From the NCBI GenBank assembly GCA_013205565.1, contig JABMMM010000077.1, positions 1 through 42,032 of the forward strand: a DNA stretch of 42,032 bases, given 5' to 3'. How positions within the stretch are numbered: position 1 is the first letter of the stretch; every line of letters begins with the position of its first letter. The stretch is from Alcaligenaceae bacterium (GTDB lineage: Bacteria; Pseudomonadota; Gammaproteobacteria; Burkholderiales; Burkholderiaceae_B). Shown one piece after another: positions 22,004 through 29,755 of the stretch. The notes beneath the pieces are model-generated. The model was not told the DNA's origin and did no database searches. It saw only the letters and a list, made by a program, of their open reading frames with translations. The position numbers were made by a program, and so were the translations under genes.

Positions 22004-24010
22004 TTGGCAGTCTTCGACGTTGTCCCGACCGACCCTGGTGCGATTGAAAAAGAGTTGCGCCATGTGCGTGCGCTCCTGCAACTTGAGCAAAAAGAAGACC
22101 AAACGCAATTCAAACTTAAAAACGCCAAGGCCAGTGTAAAAGCGCGCATCCGGCGCGGCTTGACGTGGTATCCCGTCACGATCACCAATGAAGAAATCGG
22201 CTTTGGCGGCAAAGTGGTGCTTGAGCTAGAGCGCCCAGCCAGTGAGCAGGGCCTGCACCTGTTTCAGGTGGGCAAAAATGCTTCGCTATTTAGTAACGCA
22301 CCGCCCCACTTGGCTGCCGACCGGCCCGTGCTCAATGGCGTCATTACCAGCGTGCGGCGCAATAAGCTATTGCTGGCCACAACCAAAGAAGAGCTTCCCG
22401 ACTGGGTGCATGACGGAAGCAAACTGGGCGTTGACCTCACTTTCGACGAGGTGAGCTACCGCGAGATGGACATCGCCCTTGACGAAGTCATTTACGCCCA
22501 TGAAAATCGATTAGCCGAGCTGCGCGACGTGCTGCTGGGCGCCCGGCAGGCGAGATTTCGCGCGCACAAAGCCGACGACCTGTTTTACCCCAGTCCCCTC
22601 AACGACTCGCAGCTAGCGGCCGTACGCCGAGTGATAGCGGCTCAAGACGTGGCGATCATCCATGGCCCGCCCGGTACTGGCAAAACCACTACCTTAGTGC
22701 AGGCCATCTTAGAAACCACGCGGCGCGAACGGCGCGTGTTGGTGTGTGCACCCTCGAATACGGCTGTTGATCTGCTGACCGAAAAGTTGGCCGAGCGTGG
22801 TGTCAACGTGATCCGGTTGGGCAATCCTAGCCGCGTCTCAGACCTGCTGCTCGAGCACACCTTAGATGCCCGCGTGATGGCGCATTCGAGTTACGGTGAA
22901 ATGCGCGCGATGCGGCAAACCGCCGAGCAACAACGCCAAACTGCCAACGAATACACCCGCGATTTTGGCTTCGAAGAGCGGCAGCAGCGACGGTTGCTGA
23001 GGGAAGAAGCGCGACTGCTGTTTCAGGCAGCAGATAATTTAGAGCGCTTTATTATCGAAGACGTACTTGAGTCGGTGCAGGTCATCACCTGCACACTAGT
23101 CGGCGCTAGTAACCGTAATATCCGGCACCTGATCTTTGAGACAGTCTTTATCGACGAAGCCGCGCAGGCCTTAGAGCCTGGCTGTTGGATTCCGATAGCC
23201 AAGGGCACGCGCGTGATTCTGGCTGGCGATCACCATCAGCTGCCACCCACTGTCAAAAGCGAAAAGGCGGCCCGCGAGGGCCTACGTGAAACGCTGTTTG
23301 AAAAGTGCATTAAGCGGCAGCCAGCCACAGCCCGCATGCTGACCGTGCAGTACCGCATGCACGAGCAAATCATGGGATTCAGTTCCGAGCAGTTTTACGG
23401 CGGTCAATTAAAGCCGCATCCAACTGTGCGCCACGCCGACTTGGGTGCTTACGACCAGAGTTTTGTACATGACCTGCCCGTAGAATTCCTCGACACGGCC
23501 GGCTGCGGCTTCCTTGAGTTCACCCTTTCCGAAAGCCGCTCTACGGCCAACCCCGAAGAAGCAGATTTACTGCTTGAGCGCCTCGCCCAGGTCTTGGAGC
23601 CTTACGATCAGGCCGAGCGCGAGCAAGACCCGCTCACCATCGGCGTGATTGCCCCTTACCGCGCTCAAATTAACTATTTGAAGGACGCCATCGAGCAAAT
23701 CGACGCTCTCAACAGCCTAATGCAGCACCGCATGCTTAGCGTGGGCACCGTCGATTCGTTTCAGGGCCAAGAGCGCGACATCATTGCTATTTCACTCACG
23801 CGCAGTAATCACCAAGGCGAAATTGGCTTCCTTGCGGATATCCGTCGCCTGAACGTTGGGATGACTCGCGCCCGACGTAAGTTGCTACTGGTTGGCGACT
23901 CGTCTACGCTAGCCTCCAATCCGTTTTTCGTCGACTTGCTAGCTTACGTGAAGCACCTTGGTGGTTACCGCAGGGCCTGGCAAATGGCTGATGATGCAGG
24001 ACCGGGTTGA
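22004..24010 (+). CDS. Superfamily 1 DNA/RNA helicase, IGHMBP2/SMUBP-2-like
   Basis: The protein has 668 residues from a TTG start at 22004. A beta-rich N-terminal domain (about 1-180) precedes the motor. Q-motif/motif I is HGPPGTGKTTTL (Walker A at about 221-228), motif II IDEAAQ (D384-E385), and motif III AGDHHQLPPT. Motif IV/V wording is GVIAPYRAQI and VGTVDSFQGQERDII, with motif VI NVGMTRARRKLL. This is the Upf1-like branch, 5'-3' helicases acting on RNA and DNA. The bacterial role is unclear. It is coupled to the CWC gene, and its more C-rich wobble use than its neighbours hints at a separate history, though I have not measured this. Confidence 0.9.
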   Translation: MAVFDVVPTDPGAIEKELRHVRALLQLEQKEDQTQFKLKNAKASVKARIRRGLTWYPVTITNEEIGFGGKVVLELERPASEQGLHLFQVGKNASLFSNAPPHLAADRPVLNGVITSVRRNKLLLATTKEELPDWVHDGSKLGVDLTFDEVSYREMDIALDEVIYAHENRLAELRDVLLGARQARFRAHKADDLFYPSPLNDSQLAAVRRVIAAQDVAIIHGPPGTGKTTTLVQAILETTRRERRVLVCAPSNTAVDLLTEKLAERGVNVIRLGNPSRVSDLLLEHTLDARVMAHSSYGEMRAMRQTAEQQRQTANEYTRDFGFEERQQRRLLREEARLLFQAADNLERFIIEDVLESVQVITCTLVGASNRNIRHLIFETVFIDEAAQALEPGCWIPIAKGTRVILAGDHHQLPPTVKSEKAAREGLRETLFEKCIKRQPATARMLTVQYRMHEQIMGFSSEQFYGGQLKPHPTVRHADLGAYDQSFVHDLPVEFLDTAGCGFLEFTLSESRSTANPEEADLLLERLAQVLEPYDQAEREQDPLTIGVIAPYRAQINYLKDAIEQIDALNSLMQHRMLSVGTVDSFQGQERDIIAISLTRSNHQGEIGFLADIRRLNVGMTRARRKLLLVGDSSTLASNPFFVDLLAYVKHLGGYRRAWQMADDAGPG

Positions 24011-24187
24011 GCGAATGGCATACTGATGTAAACGAGAAAAAATCTGAGTAAAAACAATCAGTCATGAGACGGCACGGCGCAAAGGAATTCCACGTATTCC
24101 GTTACACTAAGGTCGGTTGAGATTTCTTCTGTTTTTGTTGCGTCGCATGCGGTTTGGCGGCTCGACCTACCCATTTGCTTTGCACTG
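24011..24187. other. Intergenic region between helicase and EamA genes
   Basis: Only a short inverted repeat, GGAAT with ATTCC (near 24084), stands out in these 177 bases. No terminator, RNA gene or clear promoter is visible. Confidence 0.4.
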
Positions 24188-25081
24188 ATGCGTCCCTCTA
24201 CTTTGTTGTTTTTAGTGGTTCCGCCCTTGATGTGGGCCAGTAACGCCATCGTGGGTCGGATGGCAGCAGGGGCGATCCCTCCGATTACCTTGAATTTCTT
24301 ACGCTGGGTGGTCGCGATTTTGGTGCTGTTGCCCTTTGTTTGGCGTCGTCTTCGGCAAGATTGGCCCTTGGCTCGCAAAGCCTGGGTGGTGTTGGCAGCT
24401 ACGGGGTTTTTGAGTACGACCACTTACAACGCTTTGCAGTATTTTGCGCTCACGACCTCAAGCCCTATTAACGTGGCACTGATTACCGCCTCGGGTCCGA
24501 TCTTCACCTTGCTGATGGGTTGGTTGTTTTTTCAGGCAACGATTAGCAGGGCGGCTACACTCGGTGCGGTGGTCTCGCTGATAGGCGTCACTTGGGTGCT
24601 ACTGCGAGGTGAATTGATCAATGCCACGCGCATCGACTTTGTCTCGGGTGATTTGTTTATGCTGCTGGCGATTGCCCTCTGGAGCCTCTACACCTGGCTG
24701 TTGCGCGCTCGACCCGCCGAAATGTCGGGCTACAGCGTGCTCATCATGCAGATGGCGTGGGGGTTGCTGTTTGCCGTGCCCATGGTTTTGGCCGAATGGT
24801 TTTGGGGCGGTTATTCGGCCATCGCGTGGTCGCCAAAGATCTACAGCATGATTTTGTTCGTGGCGCTTGGCCCGGCTTTGCTGGCTTACTTGTGCTATCA
24901 ACAGGCGGTCTTGCGCACGGGTTCGCAGTTGCCGATGTTTTTCTTGAATCTGACCCCGGTGTTTGCGGCGCTGTTGGCGGTTGTCTTGCTAGGAGAGTTT
25001 CCTGAGCTTTATCATGTGGTGGGTTTGGTTTTGATTGTGGCTGGAATTGTGTTGGCCAACCCTACTAAAAAATCGGTTTAA
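24188..25081 (+). CDS. EamA (DMT) family transporter
   Basis: The protein has 297 residues with ten membrane segments in two EamA repeats. The wording includes LLFLVVPPLMWASNAIVGRM, LNFLRWVVAILVLLPFVWRR, YNALQYFALTTSSPINVALI and, in the second repeat, FLNLTPVFAALLAVVLLGE. DMT transporters export or exchange metabolites such as amino acids across the inner membrane; the substrate cannot be told. The gene follows the helicase after 177 bases with no clear terminator and precedes an exported unknown protein by 35 bases. Confidence 0.9.
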   Translation: MRPSTLLFLVVPPLMWASNAIVGRMAAGAIPPITLNFLRWVVAILVLLPFVWRRLRQDWPLARKAWVVLAATGFLSTTTYNALQYFALTTSSPINVALITASGPIFTLLMGWLFFQATISRAATLGAVVSLIGVTWVLLRGELINATRIDFVSGDLFMLLAIALWSLYTWLLRARPAEMSGYSVLIMQMAWGLLFAVPMVLAEWFWGGYSAIAWSPKIYSMILFVALGPALLAYLCYQQAVLRTGSQLPMFFLNLTPVFAALLAVVLLGEFPELYHVVGLVLIVAGIVLANPTKKSV

Positions 25082-25116
25082 TTTCGCACGAATTTTTTAT
25101 TTTGAGGCGCTCGATA

Positions 25117-26190
25117 ATGGTTTTGTCTACTTTCTCGCTTAAAGCTGCCGGCGTAAGGCTGCTGCTCAGTTGCGCTTGCCTGTTCGCCGTGGGCCCCGTC
25201 GTTGCAAACGATGTTCAGGGTAAATATCTTTCGACAAGCGCGCAACCGAGCTCCGGTTTTCCATTTTTACAGGGGGCGAACCTGACGCAAGCCGATGCTG
25301 CGTGGCAGTTTTATCAGCAAAATATGGGTCAACCGATGTCGACCTGGGCGCACACCGAGATTCAGCAACCGGCCGGTGGAACAGTTTTTTATCCTTTTTC
25401 AGGCCCAGACTTTGTGACGGCAGCACAGTTGTTTCCACAGGCAAGTCGCTTTGTGATGGTTGCGATGCAGGCTGCTGGAGAGCCAGCGTCGCTTAGCGAC
25501 ATGTCCGGTACGCGGGCGCAAAATTTTCAGGCAAAATTTTTGCGTGAATGGATGAAGTTCAGTCGACTGGCTTTTTTTCGGACAGATGATTTGAACGAAG
25601 ACCTGCGTGATAAGCATGCTCAGATTGGTGTCACCACAATCTTGATCACGTTCGCGCTGTATCTGGGCTATGACGTAAAAGAGGTGTATCCGATTGCGCT
25701 TGACCCGACAAATGGGCAGTTTATACAAACGACCGGTGACTGGAAATCCGTACGGCTGATCATGAGCAAAGCGGGCAAACCGGTGATGCTTGATTATGTC
25801 AGCCTCGATTTGTCAGATGCCCATCTCAGTCAGGTTGAGTCCACTCGCGCTTGGCTCGAGCGCGAGTCACGCAACCCGGTGTTGCTTAAGGCCGCCTCGC
25901 ACTTATTGCAAGAAACCTATTTTTCGATTTTGCGTGATATTTTGGTGGCAAACGCAAAAATGGTGATTCAAGACGAGACCGGTTTGAATTACACGCACTT
26001 ATCGCAGATCGGACCCGTTGATTTGTACGGTGGTTTTTTGTATCCGCACGAATTATTCAACCGAAAAAAACAAGAGTCGTTAGCACAGGCATATAAGGAC
26101 TCTAAAAATATCAAACCCTTGCCGTTTGCCTTTAGTTACAACAAAACGACAGAACGACGCAGCGTTCAGATTGTGCGACGTGCCGACTAA
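25117..26190 (+). CDS. Exported protein of unknown function
   Basis: The protein has 357 residues from the ATG at 25117, which has GAGG about nine bases upstream; a TTG at 25102 would add five residues. The signal peptide is about residues 1-31 (GVRLLLSCACLFAVGPVVA, then ND), so the protein is periplasmic or outer-membrane-associated. I do not recognise a named domain. Distinct stretches are GGTVFYPFSGPDFVTAAQLF, SRFVMVAMQAAGEP, GVTTILITFALYLGYDV and the Tyr/Phe-rich tail. PFSGPDF followed by a FVM..AGEP segment looks like a conserved core seen in uncharacterised exported bacterial proteins. It follows the EamA gene and converges with a hydrolase gene. Confidence 0.75.
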   Translation: MVLSTFSLKAAGVRLLLSCACLFAVGPVVANDVQGKYLSTSAQPSSGFPFLQGANLTQADAAWQFYQQNMGQPMSTWAHTEIQQPAGGTVFYPFSGPDFVTAAQLFPQASRFVMVAMQAAGEPASLSDMSGTRAQNFQAKFLREWMKFSRLAFFRTDDLNEDLRDKHAQIGVTTILITFALYLGYDVKEVYPIALDPTNGQFIQTTGDWKSVRLIMSKAGKPVMLDYVSLDLSDAHLSQVESTRAWLERESRNPVLLKAASHLLQETYFSILRDILVANAKMVIQDETGLNYTHLSQIGPVDLYGGFLYPHELFNRKKQESLAQAYKDSKNIKPLPFAFSYNKTTERRSVQIVRRAD

Positions 26191-26240
26191 GTTCGCTTGT
26201 TAGGCAAAACGGTGAGTTTAACTATGGCGCGTGCGGGGCT

Positions 26241-27134
26241 TTAGCGTCCCGTCTTGCGTGCAAAGGCTGTGGTACTAAAGCTGCGGGTCGCGTCATTAAA
26301 CGTTTGCGGATCGTCTACAAATAACGCGTGACCTGCCCGTGGCAAAATCTTTATCGTGATTAAATCCGCTGGGCGTTTTGCGAGTAAGGCGTCGGCCTGC
26401 TCTTTGAGCCAGGGTCGCGCGATATACAACACGGGTACGCTTTGCTTCTCAAGGGTTTCGCGCCAATATTCGCGCGGGTAGGGCTGATTCATCAATTGGA
26501 TCGCGATGGTTGGCGGCGCTCGTAGAGCCGAGTCCAGTACCGCTTGAGCCAACAGGGGTGGTGGGGGCTCGCGATAGATATCTTTGCAAAATGCACGCAA
26601 ATAGGCCTCGCGTTTTTTGGGGTCGTTCATAGTCTGTTGAAAAGTCGACGAGCGTCCGGCAGGTGGACGTCCTTCACCGACTGAATTGTCAATCAGAATC
26701 AGTCCGCGCAGCCCTTTTGGGTGATAGTTTGCTAAGTAGTCTAACGCTTCAAGCACACCAAGCGACCAACCCGCCAACACAAAGGTGTTGACCTTCGCAG
26801 CTTTTAAAAATTCGTCCATATCTTGCAGGCGTCTTTTTGGAGCGTGCGACAGCGTGGTGAGCTCAGAGAGCCCCTGCGAACGCGGGTCAAAGGCCAAGAC
26901 TCTAAAGTGAGCCGCCAGCCCAAGCAACTGTTGTTCAAACACTGCTGCCGGCATGACCCAGCCCGGAATGAACACCAGTGTTTGTTCGCCTTTGCCCGCT
27001 TCTAGATAATGCAAGCGTACGCCGTCTGAAGTTTTGAAGTAATGATGTTTAATGGGGCTCGCTTGCGCGCAACTGGCCGCGAGCAGGCTCAGAGTGAAGT
27101 AAAAAATTTTCAAAGACGACTGAAGGCGCGTCAT
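26241..27134 (-). CDS. Exported alpha/beta hydrolase
   Basis: The protein has 297 residues from the ATG at 27134 (MTRLQSSLKIFYFTLSLLAAS); a TTG at 27158 is less likely. The signal peptide ends near CAQA, so it is probably periplasmic. The fold is a classic alpha/beta hydrolase: LVFIPGWVMPAAVFEQQL (oxyanion region HG-like), the nucleophile elbow GWSLG, LRGLILIDNSVG, and the His in AGHALFVDDPQTF. It should hydrolyse an ester, lactone or amide of unknown identity. It is divergent from the AroE-like gene across 116 bases and convergent with the unknown exported protein. Confidence 0.87.
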   Translation of the reverse strand: MTRLQSSLKIFYFTLSLLAASCAQASPIKHHYFKTSDGVRLHYLEAGKGEQTLVFIPGWVMPAAVFEQQLLGLAAHFRVLAFDPRSQGLSELTTLSHAPKRRLQDMDEFLKAAKVNTFVLAGWSLGVLEALDYLANYHPKGLRGLILIDNSVGEGRPPAGRSSTFQQTMNDPKKREAYLRAFCKDIYREPPPPLLAQAVLDSALRAPPTIAIQLMNQPYPREYWRETLEKQSVPVLYIARPWLKEQADALLAKRPADLITIKILPRAGHALFVDDPQTFNDATRSFSTTAFARKTGR

Positions 27135-27250
27135 GGCTTTTGGCCTTTGCTGAGTCAAGCGGTAGGCAAAACAGTAAGCTGTATGATAGTGCAGGGTGAG
27201 CTAGACAGATTAGGGTGTTGAGCGCCCACTAAAAAATAAAAGAGAAGCGT

Positions 27251-28045
27251 ATGGCAGACGTTAGCGGCAAGACCAAACTCTATGGCATCGTAGCCGATCC
27301 GATTGGGCAGGTTAAAGCACCTGAAATGATGCGAACGGTGTTTGAGCGGCGCGGTATCGACGGTGTGCTGATGCCAATGCACGTGGCACCTAAAGATTTA
27401 CCGGCGTTTACGCAAGCGCTTCGTGGGATGCAGAACTTTGGTGGCATGGTGGTGACAGTGCCACATAAAACTACCATCGGTGCCTTGTGCGACGAAATCA
27501 CGCCCGCAGCGCGCACAGTTGGCGCGGTTAATATCGTGCGACGCGAGGCTGACGGGCGTTTAGTTGGTGACATTCTGGATGGTAGCGGCTTTGTAGCGGG
27601 TCTGCGGCTTCATGGCATTGAGCCTAGAGCCCAAAAAATATTGTTAGTGGGCGCGGGTGGTGCAGCCAATGCGATTGCCTTTGCCCTTGCCGAGGCGGGT
27701 GCCGCGCAACTGGCAGTTTATAACCGCTCGTCGGATAAAGTCTGGGCCATGTTTGCACGGCTCAGCACACTCTACCCAAAAGTTGAACTCGTGCTGGGCA
27801 CACGCGATCCGCAAGGGGTTGACCTGGTCATAAACGCGACCTCGCTGGGGATGGCAAACGCCGATCCGTTACCACTCGAGGCAAGTTTGCTCAAGCCCGA
27901 GCAAACCGTCGCCGACATCATCATGGCGCCTGCGCTGACCCCCTTGCTTGCCGCGGCACAGGCCAAGGGCTGTCGGATCCAGTATGGCGCGCCCATGCTG
28001 GCGTGTCAGATCGAGTTGATGGCTGATTTTATGGGGGCAAAATAA
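27251..28045 (+). CDS. AroE-like (shikimate dehydrogenase family) oxidoreductase with altered substrate site
   Basis: The protein has 264 residues with the N-terminal substrate domain and the Rossmann domain of the AroE fold (LLVGAGGAANAIAFAL, ATSLGM). The catalytic Lys of VTVPHK and the Asp in the GDILDG segment (NTDG in AroE) remain. However, the shikimate-binding Ser-x-Ser (HSKSP in E. coli) is replaced by QVKAP, and the Asn-Thr before the Asp is Ile-Leu. Shikimate itself is therefore an unlikely substrate, and this is probably a catabolic relative using NAD(P). The TAA overlaps the ATG of the GMC oxidoreductase by one base, so the two act together. I avoid the symbol aroE. Confidence 0.85.
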   Translation: MADVSGKTKLYGIVADPIGQVKAPEMMRTVFERRGIDGVLMPMHVAPKDLPAFTQALRGMQNFGGMVVTVPHKTTIGALCDEITPAARTVGAVNIVRREADGRLVGDILDGSGFVAGLRLHGIEPRAQKILLVGAGGAANAIAFALAEAGAAQLAVYNRSSDKVWAMFARLSTLYPKVELVLGTRDPQGVDLVINATSLGMANADPLPLEASLLKPEQTVADIIMAPALTPLLAAAQAKGCRIQYGAPMLACQIELMADFMGAK

Positions 28046-29643
28046 TGCAGACGTACGATTATGTCATCGTGGGTGGCGGTACCGCCGCCTGTATTTTGGC
28101 CAATCGTTTGACCGCAGATGGCCGTCATAGTGTGCTGCTGCTGGAAGCCGGTGGCGAACCCAAAAGTATTTGGATCAATATCCCCGCCGGCTTTACCAAG
28201 CTACTGAACGATCCCGCTTATAACTGGCGCTTTGAGACGCAGCCCGAAGACGGCACGCACGGTCGTACCATTGCGATCCCGCGCGGTAAGGGCTTGGGGG
28301 GCTCGAGCTTGATCAATGGCATGATCTATGTGCATGGTCAGCGTGAAGATTACGATCGCTGGGCAGACTTGGGGGCGACCGGTTGGTCTTCTAAAGAGCT
28401 GATGCCTTACTTTGCCAAGCTTGAAACCTATTCGAAAGGCGAGGCGCCACGAGGCAAAAGTGGCCCGATGCACATTCACCAAGTCACTGAGCGTTATCCG
28501 TTGGTCGATGCGTTACTCAAGGCCGCAGTGCAAGACGGCCAGCCCTTGAACGAAGACTACAACGGTGCAGGCCAAGAAGGCTTTGGCTACTATCAGGTCG
28601 AGCAAAAAAATGGCCGGCGCTGGAGCGCGTTTGATGGCTATTTGAAACCCGTTCGACACCGAAATAACTTAACGGTGCACACGCGCGCCCACGTCACCCG
28701 CGTCAATGTCGAGGCGGGGGCTTGCACCGGTGTGACATATCAACAAAAAGGCGAGCGCTTCACGGTGCGCGCTGCACGCGAAGTCATCTTGTCGGCTGGT
28801 GCGGTGCAGACTCCGCAGCTGCTTGAGTTGTCTGGTATTGGCGACCCTGCGCTGTTGCAGCGCTTTGAGATCCCCGTGGTGCATGCGGCTAGGCGCGTGG
28901 GTGAAAACTATATCGATCATTACGCGACACGCATGAACTGGCGCGTTAAAAATACGCAGACGCTCAACGAGTTGGCGCAAGGCTGGCGTGTTGGCCTGGC
29001 AGCGTTGCAATATTTTGCAACACGCAAAGGGATTTTGTCGCTGGGCACAGGTTTGGCTCACGGCTTTGTGAAAACACGCGTAGCGTTGCCAACACCTGAT
29101 GTGCAATATTTTTTCATGCACGCGACTTACGCGAACGCCGCTATTCGTAAATTGGATAATTTTCCAGGCATGACGATGGCGGTTTCGGGGTTACGCCCAA
29201 CATCGCAAGGCAGCATTCATATCCAGTCTAAGGACCCGCTAGTTGGGCCCGCGATTAAGCCGAACTTTTTAGCTAACACCGAAGATCAGCAGGCGCTTAT
29301 TGAAGGGATGAAAATCGCCCGGCGGATTGTCGAACGCCCGGCGCTGGCAAACTACATTGATTCTGAAATGAGTCCGGGCGCCAGCGTGTTAACCGACGAA
29401 CAATGGTTGCATTTCGCGCGCGAGAATGGCCAGACGACGTATCACCCGATTGCCACCTGTCGTATGGGTTCTGATGATGAGGCGGTGGTCGATACTCGCC
29501 TGCGCTTTAAGGGTTTGCGTGGCTTGCGTGTGGTCGATGCCTCGGTGTTTAGAGCCATGGTGTCGGGCAATACCCAAGCGGCCGTGATGATGGTGGCCGA
29601 ACGCGGTGCAGATTTGATTCTTGAAGATGCAGCGAAGCGCTAA
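28045..29643 (+). CDS. GMC family FAD oxidoreductase, choline/alcohol dehydrogenase-like
   Basis: The protein has 532 residues. The FAD dinucleotide fold is at the start (IVGGGTAACILANRLTADG, LLLEAGG). The GMC signature 1 region is PRGKGLGGSSLINGMIYVHG and signature 2 is SAGAVQTPQLLELSGIGDP. The catalytic His is in YHPIATCRMG, and the C-terminal VVDASVFRAMVSGNTQAAVMM includes the Asn partner. It oxidises an alcohol to an aldehyde or ketone, passing electrons from FAD to quinone or another acceptor. It is translationally coupled to the AroE-like gene. The substrate is unknown; the neighbour suggests a polyol or cyclic alcohol. Confidence 0.92.
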   Translation: MQTYDYVIVGGGTAACILANRLTADGRHSVLLLEAGGEPKSIWINIPAGFTKLLNDPAYNWRFETQPEDGTHGRTIAIPRGKGLGGSSLINGMIYVHGQREDYDRWADLGATGWSSKELMPYFAKLETYSKGEAPRGKSGPMHIHQVTERYPLVDALLKAAVQDGQPLNEDYNGAGQEGFGYYQVEQKNGRRWSAFDGYLKPVRHRNNLTVHTRAHVTRVNVEAGACTGVTYQQKGERFTVRAAREVILSAGAVQTPQLLELSGIGDPALLQRFEIPVVHAARRVGENYIDHYATRMNWRVKNTQTLNELAQGWRVGLAALQYFATRKGILSLGTGLAHGFVKTRVALPTPDVQYFFMHATYANAAIRKLDNFPGMTMAVSGLRPTSQGSIHIQSKDPLVGPAIKPNFLANTEDQQALIEGMKIARRIVERPALANYIDSEMSPGASVLTDEQWLHFARENGQTTYHPIATCRMGSDDEAVVDTRLRFKGLRGLRVVDASVFRAMVSGNTQAAVMMVAERGADLILEDAAKR

Positions 29644-29647
29644 GACT

Positions 29648-29751
29648 GCGTGAGTCGAATACAAGCTGATGCTCAAAGAGTCAGCAAAGCATTAAAGCCG
29701 CGCGATTCGAATACGAACTAATGCTGCAAGAGCCAATAGAGTGCTCAGACC
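29648..29751 (+). repeat. Imperfect 52-bp tandem repeat between GMC and glpD ends
   Basis: Positions 29648-29699 and 29700-29751 align without gaps at 35 of 52 bases, best in the first 33 (26 identical). Shared cores are TCGAATAC and ATGCT. The repeat fills the whole convergent gap after the GMC stop and before the glpD stop. I found no hairpin terminator there. It looks like an old duplication. Confidence 0.7.
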
Positions 29752-29755
29752 ATCG

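Noticed and set aside
21664-22212. Long N-terminal extension of the PXPV-repeat gene frame
   Set aside because: The extra sequence lies opposite the CWC and helicase genes, and the ATG at 21663 has a ribosome site and starts a proper signal peptide.
27251-28045. Calling this gene aroE
   Set aside because: Key shikimate-binding residues are replaced, so the biosynthetic name is not justified.
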